From the NCBI GenBank assembly GCA_041389525.1, contig JAWKRR010000011.1:1-64000 (forward strand): a stretch of 64,000 bases of DNA. Direction: 5' to 3'. The stretch's first letter is position 1; the number at the start of each line of letters is the position of its first letter. Both the position numbers and the translations under genes were made by a program. Source of the DNA: JACKFB01 sp041389525 (GTDB taxonomy: Bacteria > Myxococcota_A > UBA9042 > PHBI01 > JACKFB01). This document shows positions 1 to 10,754 of the stretch, in pieces. The notes under the pieces are model-generated. The model saw only the letters and a program-made list of their open reading frames with translations. It searched no databases and had not been told where the DNA came from.

Positions 1-1460
1 TCGACCTTCTGCAGCAGCTCAAGCGCCTCCGCGTTCTTGATGAGCACCCCCATCTGCGCGCCGCGCCCCGTCCCGACCATAATCGACATCGGCGTCGCCA
101 ACCCCAGCGCACACGGGCACGCCACGATGAGCACCGCCACCGCGTTCAGCACCGCGTGGGCGAGCCGCGGCTCCGGCCCCCACACGCCCCAAACCACGGC
201 CGTGACGCCCGCCACCAGGATGACCGCCGGCACAAACCACGCCGAGACTTGGTCGGCCAGCCGCTGCACCGCCGCCCGCGACCGCTGCGCCTCCGCCACC
301 ATCCCGACAATCCGCGCCAGCAGCGTCTCAGCCCCGACCCGCGTCACCTCCATCACGAACCCGCCGCTGCCGTTCAGCGTGCCGCCCGTCACCGCGTCAC
401 CCGCCGTCTTTTCGACCGCCAGCGCCTCGCCGGTCAGCATGGACTCATCCACGCTGCTCCCGCCCTCGACGACGCGCCCATCGACCGGAATCCGCTCCGA
501 CGGCCGCACCCGCAGCCGGTCCCCGACGGCCACCTCATCGAGCGCCACGTCCGTCTCGCGACCATCCGCCCCGATGCGCCGCGCCGTCTTCGGCGACAGC
601 CCCAGCAGCGCCCGAATCGCGCCCGAGGTCGCCGCCCGAGCCCGCAGCTCCAGCACCTGCCCCAGCAGCACCAGCGTCACGATGACCGCCGCCGCCTCGA
701 AGTAGACCGGCACCGCGCCCGCGTGGGCCAGGGTGTGCGGCAGCAGCTCCGGAAAGAGCGTCGCGAACACGCTGAATCCGTAAGCCGCGCCGGTCCCGAT
801 GGCGATGAGCGTGAACATGTTGAGGCTGCGGTTGCGAATCGACGCCCAGCCCCGCTCGAAGAAGGGCCAGCCGCCCCAGGCGACCACCGGAGTGGCCAAG
901 GCCAACTGAATCCACGCCGAGACCTGAGGCGCGATGACCTGCTGCACCGGCTGTCCCGGCAGCATCTCGCTCATCGCCAGGGCCAGCGTCGGCAGCGTCA
1001 GCGCCGCGCTCACCCAGAAGCGCCGCCCCATGTCGATGAGCTCAGGGTTTTCGTCATCCAGCTCGGTAGCGTCCCGCGGCTCCAGCGCCATCCCGCACTT
1101 CGGGCAGCTCCCGGGGCCAAGCTGCACCACCTCGGGGTGCATCGGGCAGGTGTACTCGCGGCCGGCCGCGGCCATGCTCGCCAGCGGCGTCGCCGGCGCC
1201 GGCTCGAGGTATTTCCCGGGGTCCGCGGTGAAGCGCTCGCGGCACCGCGGGTTGCAGAAACTGTAGGTGGTGCCTTGGTAATCGAAGCTCCCACCCGCCG
1301 CGGTCGCCGCGTCGATGCTCATGCCGCACACCGGATCTCGGGCGGTGGTGTCTGCCGTCGCCGTGGCGCTCGGCGCGCGATGCGAAGAGCAGCAGCCCGA
1401 CGCCGTGGGCGGGGTGAAGGGTTGAAGCGCGTGGCCGTGGGAAGCGTGGTCGTGGTTCAT
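1..1460 (-). CDS. Copper/heavy-metal-translocating P-type ATPase, N-terminal 486 residues (3' end beyond window)
   Basis: Inner-membrane P1B-type ATPase, most likely exporting Cu(I). The visible part holds a His/Cys-rich leader (CC at 23-24), a YHS metal-binding domain (about 42-84, DPVCGM and the CNPRC cysteines) and a heavy-metal-binding domain (about 103-128, CPMHP and CPKCG). Membrane helices follow, then the actuator-domain TGE (343-345) and the transmembrane metal site CPC (448-450, ACPCALGLATP). The phosphorylation motif DKTGT and the ATP-binding domain should lie just past the left edge. There is no classical HMA domain; the YHS plus CPMHP domains take its place, as in many environmental CopA-like pumps. 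The ATG at 1460 has a GGAGG 7 bases upstream. Copper is preferred over other metals because of CPC, but specificity is inferred. Confidence 0.93.
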   Translation of the reverse strand, partial: MNHDHASHGHALQPFTPPTASGCCSSHRAPSATATADTTARDPVCGMSIDAATAAGGSFDYQGTTYSFCNPRCRERFTADPGKYLEPAPATPLASMAAAGREYTCPMHPEVVQLGPGSCPKCGMALEPRDATELDDENPELIDMGRRFWVSAALTLPTLALAMSEMLPGQPVQQVIAPQVSAWIQLALATPVVAWGGWPFFERGWASIRNRSLNMFTLIAIGTGAAYGFSVFATLFPELLPHTLAHAGAVPVYFEAAAVIVTLVLLGQVLELRARAATSGAIRALLGLSPKTARRIGADGRETDVALDEVAVGDRLRVRPSERIPVDGRVVEGGSSVDESMLTGEALAVEKTAGDAVTGGTLNGSGGFVMEVTRVGAETLLARIVGMVAEAQRSRAAVQRLADQVSAWFVPAVILVAGVTAVVWGVWGPEPRLAHAVLNAVAVLIVACPCALGLATPMSIMVGTGRGAQMGVLIKNAEALELLQKV

Positions 1461-1643
1461 GGTCGTACCTCCACCCAGGCCGACGCAGCGGGTCGCTGGC
1501 GATTACAGGAAAAGCGCCGACGGCCGCCGTGACCCCGCGAGCGCGAGGAACCACGCCCGCCAGCCCCTTGCCGCGTCCAGAGTCCCTGGCTAAGAGTGCG
1601 GACCGTTCGCGCGCCCCGCCCGACCCGCTGCCCGAAGGTCCTC

Positions 1644-2309
1644 ATGCCCCGCCCCACGCTCTACGTCGGCAACAAGAACTACTCCTCCTGGTCGCTGCGC
1701 CCCTGGCTGGCCCTGCGCTGGGCCGGCGTGGACTTCGACGAGCAGGTCATCGCGCTCGAAGAGGGTCACGCCTTCGGCGCCATCCCCGGCGTCCGCGCCG
1801 TCAGCCCCACCGGGAAGGTCCCCGTGCTCGTCATCGACGGCGTGACCATCCCCGACTCGCTGGCCATCAGCGAGTGGGCCGCCGAGCAGTCTCCAGCACT
1901 CTACCCCGCAGACGCCACCGCCCGCGCCGTCTGCCGCTCCGCCGCCGCCGAGATGCACTCCGGCTTCGCGGCACTCCGCGGCGCCCTGCCCATGAACATC
2001 CGCCGCCGCGTCCAAGTCGCCGCCTGGCCCCCCGAGGTCGCCGCCGACATCGCCCGCGTGACCACGCTGTGGACCGCGCTCCGCACCACCTACGGCGCAG
2101 GCGGCCCCTGGCTATTCGGCCACCGCAGCGTCGCCGACGCCTTCTACGCCCCGGTCGCCACCCGCTTCCGCACCTACGGCGTCGCCCTCCCCGCCCCCCT
2201 CGAAGCCTACATCAACACCCTCTACGCCGACCCCGACTTCCAAGCCTGGCAGACCGCCGCGAAGGCCGAACCCTGGACCGTCGAAGAGGCCGACGCGCTC
2301 TACGGCTGA
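1644..2309 (+). CDS. Glutathione S-transferase family protein
   Basis: A 221-aa cytoplasmic GST-fold protein. The N-terminal thioredoxin-like domain begins LYVGNKNYSSWSLRPW, where the Ser-Ser before Trp is the usual GSH-activating region of this bacterial subgroup. The cis-Pro loop (GKVPVLVIDG) and ES-like motif (PDSLAISEWA) follow, then an all-helical C-terminal half. Length is normal for the family. The ATG at 1644 is preferred over an in-frame GTG-type extension because homology starts there and a short AAGG lies 5 bases upstream. It is transcribed alone and converges on the glycosyltransferase gene 86 bases downstream. The substrate cannot be told; conjugation, isomerisation or peroxide reduction are all possible. 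Confidence 0.88.
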   Translation: MPRPTLYVGNKNYSSWSLRPWLALRWAGVDFDEQVIALEEGHAFGAIPGVRAVSPTGKVPVLVIDGVTIPDSLAISEWAAEQSPALYPADATARAVCRSAAAEMHSGFAALRGALPMNIRRRVQVAAWPPEVAADIARVTTLWTALRTTYGAGGPWLFGHRSVADAFYAPVATRFRTYGVALPAPLEAYINTLYADPDFQAWQTAAKAEPWTVEEADALYG

Positions 2310-2395
2310 CGGACTCCAATGGCGGTCTCCATCGAAGACTGCTCAGCCGCGAGCGGGGCAGCGATTCGGCGTGACGCGGTGTCGGCGACACGGGC

Positions 2396-4048
2396 TCACG
2401 GCAGGCGCCAGAGGGCGGGGGCTGGCCCGGCAGCTAGAGGCTGGGCGTGGGCGGTCAGCCAAGCGAGCAGCTCCGGGTGAGCGGGCAGGTCGCCGGTGGG
2501 GTCGACGTAGAAGCGGGCGCCGCTGTGGGCGAGGTCGGCGAGGGTCTCGGGGGCCCAGCCTTCGTCCAACGGCAGCACCCAGCCGTGGGCGCCGGCGACG
2601 TAGAGCAGGCGCGGGTCCTGGTAGTTGTTCGCGGTGCCCCAGGCCTCGTCGAAGGCGGGCGCGCGGGAGCGGACGACGACGAGGTCGCCGGCTGCTAGGT
2701 GCGGACGGAGTGCTACCCCGAGCGCGATCTCGGGCTGGGCCCAGCCCTCGCCCAAGGTGCGGCGGGCGTGGAGGCCGGCGGCGAACCAGCCGGCAAGTGC
2801 CAGCAGCGTGAGGGCCAGCGCGGCGCGGCGGCGGGCCGGGGTGACGAGGCGGGGCGCGAGGTCGCGGGCCGCGTGGGCCACCAGCCAGGTGCCCAGAAGG
2901 GCTGTCGGCGCGTGGTAGTGCGAGCCCAGCCACTCCTGGCTCGAGTAGCGCATCGTCACCGTCAGCAGCACGGCGCTCGCGGCGAAGAGCGCCCACTCGG
3001 CCGGCTCGACGCGGCGGCGCAGCAAGAGCCACCCGCCCGAGATCGCTCCGGGGAGGCCGATGCCCCAAAATAGCGAGACGCGGGCGAGGTCCCAGTAGCG
3101 TCCGGGGCGCAGCAGATCTCGGGCGGCGGGGAACTTGCTGTCGCCGCCGGAGACCGAGCCGAAGGTCAGGCCGGTGCGCTCGTGGATGCCGGCGGCCCAA
3201 AAGAGCCACGCGCCTGCGACCGCCAGCGCGAGGCTCCAGGCGGCCCATGGCGCGACGCGGCGCAGCGCACGCGGGCGGAGCAGCAGCAGCAGCAGGGCCT
3301 GGGCGACGCCGATGTGCAGCGCGGTGGGTTTGGTGAGGCCGGCGAGGGCCGTCGCGACGACCGCGAGGCCGAGCAGCCGGCGCGCGTGGGCCGGGTCGCC
3401 GGGGGCTTCGGCGTAGGCGAGGAAGCTGACGAAGGCCACCGCGGTCAGGAGCAGCGCCATGCCGTCGGGCTGCACCGCGTTGCCGAGAAAGAGCGCGGCT
3501 GGTGATGCCAGGAAAAACGCCGTCGCCAACAGCGAAGCCCCGTCGCCGTAGCGGCGTCTCAGCGTGCGATGCAGCAGGAGCGCGCAGAACGTGAGGGCCA
3601 GCAGCGAGAGCGCGCGGCCGGGCCACTCCGGTTGGCCGGGCGTCAGCCGGAGTGCGGCGCTCACCAACGCGGCGTAGACCGGCGCCTCCGACTCGACCGC
3701 GTTGGGCCCCCCACCACCCCAGTCGACTTCGGGCTGGAGCGGGTTGAAGTCCAGAGCCAGGTGGCGGGCGATGGTCTGGGTGTCGGCTTGGCGCCAGCCC
3801 ATCCAGTCGTCGACCAGCGAGTCGGGCCACGCGACGGTCAGCTCGACCGCGATGAAGAGGCCGACCAGCCCCGAGACCGCGGCAACATGACGGCGCGCGG
3901 AAGCACCCGAGACGCCCAGCCCGCGCCGAAACGCGCGCAGGCGGCGAGTAGAAGGCGGCGCTCCCGCCTCAGGCGCGACCTCACCTCCCGGCGGGGACTC
4001 GCCCGCGGGGTGCGCAGGCTGAACGAGGCTCGGGCGCGGTCGCTGCAT
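2396..4048 (-). CDS. GT-C fold membrane glycosyltransferase-like protein (GT39/ArnT-like)
   Basis: A 550-aa polytopic inner-membrane protein with a basic cytoplasmic N-terminus and roughly ten hydrophobic helices. The first periplasmic loop carries an acidic catalytic-type motif (DDWMGWRQADT), followed by NPLQPEVDWGGGGPN. This is the pattern of GT-C enzymes that use polyprenyl-phosphate sugars, such as the PMT/ArnT group. The role would be to transfer a sugar to a lipid, glycan or secreted protein on the periplasmic face; donor and acceptor are unknown. The ATG at 4048 is chosen over a GTG at 4060 because the GAGGTG Shine-Dalgarno sequence overlaps that GTG. No biosynthetic neighbours are present. 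A second GT-C protein lies at 14101-15636. Confidence 0.78.
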   Translation of the reverse strand: MQRPRPSLVQPAHPAGESPPGGEVAPEAGAPPSTRRLRAFRRGLGVSGASARRHVAAVSGLVGLFIAVELTVAWPDSLVDDWMGWRQADTQTIARHLALDFNPLQPEVDWGGGGPNAVESEAPVYAALVSAALRLTPGQPEWPGRALSLLALTFCALLLHRTLRRRYGDGASLLATAFFLASPAALFLGNAVQPDGMALLLTAVAFVSFLAYAEAPGDPAHARRLLGLAVVATALAGLTKPTALHIGVAQALLLLLLRPRALRRVAPWAAWSLALAVAGAWLFWAAGIHERTGLTFGSVSGGDSKFPAARDLLRPGRYWDLARVSLFWGIGLPGAISGGWLLLRRRVEPAEWALFAASAVLLTVTMRYSSQEWLGSHYHAPTALLGTWLVAHAARDLAPRLVTPARRRAALALTLLALAGWFAAGLHARRTLGEGWAQPEIALGVALRPHLAAGDLVVVRSRAPAFDEAWGTANNYQDPRLLYVAGAHGWVLPLDEGWAPETLADLAHSGARFYVDPTGDLPAHPELLAWLTAHAQPLAAGPAPALWRLP

Positions 4049-4281
4049 GAGGGGGCGCACCTCTGCACAGCGGGAAAGCTGATTCGGCGATGGACGGTCA
4101 CACCAGAGTACGCCGTTTCAGCCTGATGCCAACGGGCGATTCTGACGGTTGTCGCCGACGCCACCCAGCGCCCGCGGCGGCGGCGAGCCGGTGGCGAGTG
4201 ACGCCGCGCGGCTCCGCTCGACTGAACCACTCCAAGCATCGTCGCTCAGCGGTTCCCGGACGATTCGCACCACCCGAGCTC

Positions 4282-4503
4282 TCAGCCGTCGGTACGCGAG
4301 CCCGGTTCGCCGGATTCTTGGGCTGAGGCCTCGGCCTCTGCGGCGGCGCGCCGGAGGGAATCGCCGGTGACCACCGCTCGTCCGCAAGTCTCCTGAAACG
4401 CGAGCAGTTCGGCGAACATGCTGTCGAGATCGTAGCTGTGCTCGGCCGCGCGCGCAGTTCGGATGGCCCGCAATTCAGCCATGATCGGGTCGGGGTGGTG
4501 CAT
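4282..4503 (-). CDS. Small antitoxin-like protein paired with PIN toxin
   Basis: A 73-aa protein beginning MHHPDPIMAELRAIR, with an acidic helical middle (YDLDSMFAELLAF) and a charged, probably disordered tail. It starts inside the stop codon of the PIN-domain gene (TGATG, one-base overlap), so translation is coupled. Proteins with this HPDPIMAELRAIR...SYDLD pattern commonly accompany PIN-domain genes and are presumed antitoxins. No DNA-binding motif such as AbrB or ribbon-helix-helix is recognisable, so autoregulation is uncertain. The gene order is toxin first, the reverse of classic vapBC. The antitoxin assignment rests on context and small size. Confidence 0.65.
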   Translation of the reverse strand: MHHPDPIMAELRAIRTARAAEHSYDLDSMFAELLAFQETCGRAVVTGDSLRRAAAEAEASAQESGEPGSRTDG

Positions 4504-4982
4504 CAGAGTCCGTCCTCCAGCAGCTGCTCGGGCGTGCAAAGCGTGGGCGCGTTGCATCCTTCGGCCTCCACTACACTCCAGATGGCAGGCCAAGTGAAGG
4601 GATTGGCGATGTGCTTGAAGTTCCAAGTCAGCACCACGTCGGCGCCGTGAGCGGCGGCGAGGGCGATGTGGAGCGCATCATCGGCCGCCGCCTCAGGCAG
4701 AGCGCGGGCCAACAGCAGCGCGGACGTGAGCGAACGGGCCTTCTCCGTAAGCGCGAGAAGCTCAAGCGATTGGAGCGCGGCCAGCCGCCGGTCTGCGGCC
4801 GCACGGTCACCGCGCTCCGCCTCGAGCAGGACCAGTGGCGACGCCACCAGGTGGTAGTCCGAGCGCCGCGTCGACCACCACTCGCGGGTCAGTTGCTGGC
4901 GTGCCGCCGTGACGAGGTCGCGGCTGGGTTGGGAGACCAGGTAGCTTATGACGCTGGTTTCGACGTAGGCGACGGGCTTCAC
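4503..4982 (-). CDS. PIN-domain ribonuclease, VapC-like toxin
   Basis: A 159-aa single PIN domain. The acidic active-site residues are visible: Glu in YVETSVISY at residue 8 (a Glu-for-Asp variant seen in one PIN subgroup), the EAERGD segment near 54, DDALHIALA near 100, and the conserved TWNFKHIAN after the fourth strand. Proteins of this type cut RNA (tRNA or rRNA in characterised VapC) and are neutralised by the adjacent small protein. The GTG start at 4982 has AGGA 7 bases upstream. The pair stands alone on the minus strand between a glycosyltransferase gene and the dehydratase genes. Toxicity is inferred from the family. Confidence 0.85.
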   Translation of the reverse strand: MKPVAYVETSVISYLVSQPSRDLVTAARQQLTREWWSTRRSDYHLVASPLVLLEAERGDRAAADRRLAALQSLELLALTEKARSLTSALLLARALPEAAADDALHIALAAAHGADVVLTWNFKHIANPFTWPAIWSVVEAEGCNAPTLCTPEQLLEDGL

Positions 4983-5066
4983 GTCGGGGTCCTCTCGGTC
5001 CGGAGATCCGGTCTCTCAAGAGGATAACCCTACGCGCTGCCCGCGCCCAGGTCGGTTGCTCTGGCG

Positions 5067-6821
<1,755 letters not shown>

Positions 6822-6896
6822 GGGGGATCTCCTGGCTGCGCTTGGGCAATCTGAGTCGGGTCGGTGGCGATTTTCTGAGAGAATGCGAACTGGAAA

Positions 6897-9800
6897 CTAG
6901 GGATTTTTGGGGGCCGCGGCGGCGCGGGCGGAGTCTCCGCCAGCACTCGACTCGCGCTTCTTGCCGAGGCTGAGCTTGTCGAGGCCGATGGCGCCCTCGG
7001 GCAGCTTGGGCTTCTCGGGCGGCATCCGCGCGGCCTCGTAGGCGGCCATGCGCTCGCGGGCCTGGGCGATCTGCTCGGCCAGCCCGACGTCCATCCCGCC
7101 GCTGCGCTCGGCAAGCTGCGCCGCCTTCATCTCCAGCAGCGCGATGCGCTTCTGCTCGATGCGGAAACCAAGCTCGGCCTTCTGCCGCGACACGTCCTCG
7201 AGCCGCTCGCGGTGAAGCTGCAGGCTGTGGGCGTAGGTGCGGACGCGGATCTTGATGGACCCGGTGGGCTTATTGGCGTCGATATCGTGCAACGCCGAGT
7301 ACGGCGTGCCCGACGCGTTGATGATCGAGTCGATCAGCCCGTAGGTCGGCGCGTCGTGGCCGCACTTGAAGCTCGAGAGGTCCAGCACGGCGACGTTCGG
7401 GTGCCGGGCGGCGAATCGCGCCGACCACACCTTCTGCGCCGAGTTTGAGCTGTAGTTCTCGGGCCAGATATCATTGAGATCCAGCACATGGGCGATGGTC
7501 CCGCTGTCGAGCCCGTCGGCGTAAAACCGATGCAGCCACTCGGGGTCCTTCGGGATCGAGCGCATCGACAGCACCGGGTAGCCCAGCACCTGGAACTCGT
7601 CCATGACGCTGTGATTCAGCCCGGGATCGCTGTGGTACGGCCGCCCGATCATCAGCAGCGCGATGGCGTCGTCCTTCTCGACCGCTTCGAGGATCGCTTT
7701 GCCCTTCTCCTCCATGATGGTGTCGAACTTCTCGAGCGCCTTCCACGCCTGCTCGACGGCGAAGTCGCTCTCGTCCTCGGTCATCCCGAGATGCTCGGCC
7801 CACCCCTGAAACATCTGCCGCTTCAGCAGGTTCTTCTCGGTGAAGGTCACCGCGTGGTCGACGTAGACGATGCCGCGGTCGGCGAAGAAGTCGATCTCCT
7901 TCGTGAACGCGCTCTTCATCACCTCGGGCGTGCCCGCCACAATCGGACACGACGTCGTATCCATGACGCCGACCAGCTTGGTGGTCATATGCGTCATGCA
8001 CGGAAAGAAGATGTAGTTGAGCGGCTTGCCCGCGTCCGGCTCATGCTTGTGAAATAGCAGGTCGTGGATGTGCGCCTGGGCCACCTTCGACGGGTAGCAG
8101 GGGTCGATCGACCCGTATTTGCCACCCTCGACCCACATCTCCTCGGAGGTGTCGTCGCTGAAGATGACGTTCTTCATCTTGATGCCGACGGTCTCGAAGT
8201 AGGTGCGCCAGAAGGGCCCGGTGCTCCACATGTTGAGCGCCTTGGGCATGCCCACGCGGATCTCGCCGCGCCGCTTCCACGAGGCCTCACTGGAGCGCTG
8301 AAAGGGCCGCCGCACGGCCTTCTTGGTCCGCTTGCCCAAGAGCCCGATCTTGACCTCGAAGTCGTCGAGCAGCGCGTCCGGGCCCGGCATGGGCTCCGGC
8401 TCGTAGAAGTGCTTGAAGCACAGCGTCGCCTCGTACTCCACCAGGTTCGGGTAGTACTTCTTGAGCTCTTTGCGCCCCGCGTTCAGCTCTTTGAGGGCCT
8501 CGAGGCTCTCGACCGTGCCTTTTTCGCAGGAAAACCCTGAGATATAGCGGCTGGTCTTGCCCTCGGGCGTGCGCGTGTCGATGAAGGTCCGGCTGCACTC
8601 GTTCGGGCAGAAATGGCAGACCGTCGACTCGTCGTTGATCGCCTCGTACTCGAGCGAGACGGCCTCATCCAGGCCGATGAAGGTCGAGAACCCGCGCCGC
8701 TTGACCACCCGCAGGGTCTCCATCGCCGCGCCGATGGCTCCGGCCTCGCCCGTGTGCGGGTGGACGTAGACCTTCGCGTCCGGCACCCGCTGCAAGATGT
8801 AGTCGACCTGCGCCTTGAGCGCCGCCATGTTGCGCTGGGTCCCGCCCTGGAGCACGAAGGTCTGCCCCAGCGACGCCATGCGCGGGATCTGCACCACGTA
8901 CTGCCAGACGTTCTTCGGCAGCACCATCGCCAGCCCGGCCAGCAGCTCTTCCTTCGAGTAGCCCTCTTTCTGGAAGTTCACCCGGTCGCTGTCGAGGAAC
9001 ACCGCGCAGCCGTAGCTGAACTTCGGCGACAGGCCCGCCCCGAACGCCACGTCCGCGTACTCGTGCACGGGGATGCCGAACTGGTCGGCCATCGCCTGCA
9101 GCAGCATCCCGTTGCCCGCCGAGCACTGATTCGACAGCCGGAAGTTGCGGATGTCGCCGTTTTGCATGAACAGGACCTTGATGTCCTGCCCGCCGATATC
9201 GCAGATGACGTCGACGTCCCCAAAGAAGTGCACCGCGCTCATCATGTGCGCGACGGTCTCGACGATGTTCACGTCGGCCTTCAGCGACTCCTGGAGCACG
9301 TCGGCCGCATATCCCGTCGCGCCGAAGCCCAGGATCTCGAGCGTCGCCCCTTGGTCATGCACCCGCCCGCGCAGGCTCCGCAGCATGTCGCGCATATCCT
9401 GAATCGGGTTTCCCTTCGAGAGGGTGTACTCCTTCATCAGGATGCGGCCCTCTTCGTCGACCAGCACCACCTTCGACGAGGTGCTGCCGCCGTCGAGGCC
9501 CAGCACGCCGCGCACGACCTGGCCGGGCTCAAAGACCGCCTCGTCGAACTCGGGCAGCGCGTACTGCTCCTGGAAGGTCGCCAGATGCACGGCACTCTCG
9601 ACCAGCGGCGGGCCCGCCGTCTCGCCCAGCTTCGCCTTGCGCCCGAACTCGATGAAGGTCTTGAGCGCGGTCAGGCCCGTGAAGACCCCCAGGTGCGCCG
9701 GCTCGTGCAGCCCGTAGAGCACCGCGCCAAAGGCCGCGTAGTACTGGGCGTTCTCGGGGACGAAGATCAGCTCCTCGACCGGAACGTCCTTCGGGTACGG

Positions 9801-10580
9801 ATAGTTGCGCGAGTCCCAGGTCTCGGGGATCCGCAGCCGCCAGCACTGCTGCAAAAAGGGCAGGTAGGCGTTGGGCCCGCCCAGCAGCAGCACGCGGTGG
9901 CGCAGCGTGTTTCCGCGCGTCAGCACCGAGAGGTTCTGCAGCACGATGGCGTCGGCCAGGGAGCACAGGATCTCGGCCGACGGGATCCCGGACTTCACGA
10001 GGTTGACGATGTCGGTCTCGGCGAACACGCCGCACTTGGCCGCCACGTGGTGTAGCTTGGTCGGGTCGAACTGCAGCTTCGCCGTCTCCGACTCGGGCAT
10101 GCCGACCTTGATGAAGCACTTGTCGATGGTCGCGCCGGTGCCGGACGCGCACTTGTCGTTCATCGACGTGATGGCCTGGCGGTCGCCGGTCTCCTCGTTG
10201 ACCTTGAAGATGATGATCTTCGCGTCCTGGCCGCCCAGCTCGACCACCGAGCCGACGTCGGGGTGCAGCGCCTCGACGGCCATCGTCACCGCGTTCACTT
10301 CCTGAACGAAGCGCGCGCCGATGTGCTCGGCGATGGGGCCGCCGCCGGAGCCCGTGATGAACGTGCGGATCGACGCCTGCGGGACCTTGGGGAACTCGGA
10401 GGTGATGCGCTCGAGGAACTCGTACACGCACTCCGGCTGGCGCGTGTTGTGGCGCATGTAGTCCGACCAGAGGATCTCGCGCGAGACCGGGTCGACGACG
10501 GTGGCCTTGACGGTGGTCGAGCCGACGTCGATGCCGATGGTCAGGGGCTCGGTGCGGGTCAGAAAGCTGGCGTCGGCCAT
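6897..10580 (-). CDS. Large double-ATPase-domain 2-hydroxyacyl-CoA dehydratase activase (BcrAD/BadFG + DUF2229)
   Basis: A 1227-aa protein. Domain 1 (about 13-295) is an ASKHA ATPase starting GIDVGSTTVKA, with the two cysteines expected to hold the dimer-bridging [4Fe-4S] cluster (Cys144 in NDKCASGTG, Cys183 in AAKCGVFAE). Domain 2 (about 358-640) repeats this fold (GLDGGSTSSK, Cys486 in NQCSAGNG, Cys525 in YGCAVF). A Cys motif, CHFCPNEC (655-662), opens a DUF2229/HgdA-B-like region to about 1110, followed by a charged coiled-coil-like tail ending with DKLSLGK. It would hydrolyse ATP to push a low-potential electron into the partner protein. The ATG at 10580 (GGAG 9 bases upstream) is preferred over a TTG at 10637. 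A TetR-type palindrome lies about 90 bases upstream. Confidence 0.88.
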   Translation of the reverse strand: MADASFLTRTEPLTIGIDVGSTTVKATVVDPVSREILWSDYMRHNTRQPECVYEFLERITSEFPKVPQASIRTFITGSGGGPIAEHIGARFVQEVNAVTMAVEALHPDVGSVVELGGQDAKIIIFKVNEETGDRQAITSMNDKCASGTGATIDKCFIKVGMPESETAKLQFDPTKLHHVAAKCGVFAETDIVNLVKSGIPSAEILCSLADAIVLQNLSVLTRGNTLRHRVLLLGGPNAYLPFLQQCWRLRIPETWDSRNYPYPKDVPVEELIFVPENAQYYAAFGAVLYGLHEPAHLGVFTGLTALKTFIEFGRKAKLGETAGPPLVESAVHLATFQEQYALPEFDEAVFEPGQVVRGVLGLDGGSTSSKVVLVDEEGRILMKEYTLSKGNPIQDMRDMLRSLRGRVHDQGATLEILGFGATGYAADVLQESLKADVNIVETVAHMMSAVHFFGDVDVICDIGGQDIKVLFMQNGDIRNFRLSNQCSAGNGMLLQAMADQFGIPVHEYADVAFGAGLSPKFSYGCAVFLDSDRVNFQKEGYSKEELLAGLAMVLPKNVWQYVVQIPRMASLGQTFVLQGGTQRNMAALKAQVDYILQRVPDAKVYVHPHTGEAGAIGAAMETLRVVKRRGFSTFIGLDEAVSLEYEAINDESTVCHFCPNECSRTFIDTRTPEGKTSRYISGFSCEKGTVESLEALKELNAGRKELKKYYPNLVEYEATLCFKHFYEPEPMPGPDALLDDFEVKIGLLGKRTKKAVRRPFQRSSEASWKRRGEIRVGMPKALNMWSTGPFWRTYFETVGIKMKNVIFSDDTSEEMWVEGGKYGSIDPCYPSKVAQAHIHDLLFHKHEPDAGKPLNYIFFPCMTHMTTKLVGVMDTTSCPIVAGTPEVMKSAFTKEIDFFADRGIVYVDHAVTFTEKNLLKRQMFQGWAEHLGMTEDESDFAVEQAWKALEKFDTIMEEKGKAILEAVEKDDAIALLMIGRPYHSDPGLNHSVMDEFQVLGYPVLSMRSIPKDPEWLHRFYADGLDSGTIAHVLDLNDIWPENYSSNSAQKVWSARFAARHPNVAVLDLSSFKCGHDAPTYGLIDSIINASGTPYSALHDIDANKPTGSIKIRVRTYAHSLQLHRERLEDVSRQKAELGFRIEQKRIALLEMKAAQLAERSGGMDVGLAEQIAQARERMAAYEAARMPPEKPKLPEGAIGLDKLSLGKKRESSAGGDSARAAAAPKNP

Positions 10581-10669
10581 GGGGACGGTCTCCGGAAGCG
10601 CTGGGACCTTGGGGGGCCGCAGCGTGACCGGCACCAAACACGCGGTTCGGCGCGGGTGCCGGAGTTGAA

Positions 10670-10684
10670 TAGACTGGCAGTCTA
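10670..10684. promoter_or_regulatory. Perfect 15-bp palindrome, probable TetR operator
   Basis: TAGACTG-G-CAGTCTA is a perfect inverted repeat with a one-base centre, followed by a further half-like GTCTA. It lies between the TetR gene (ending 10755) and the activase gene start (10580), in an A/T-richer patch. Size and symmetry suit a TetR-family dimer. The likely ligand-responsive repressor is the neighbouring TetR protein; binding is inferred. Confidence 0.65.
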
Positions 10685-10754
10685 GTCTAACCGGGTCTCA
10701 ACGCAAGGCGGACCGGGGCGAATTCCCACACCGACGGGCCGAAACCCGGCGATG

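Noticed and set aside
2379..2391. GTGTCG-G-CGACAC hairpin between convergent GST and glycosyltransferase genes as a terminator
   Set aside because: Six-base arms with a one-base loop and no T-run on either strand; too weak to support.
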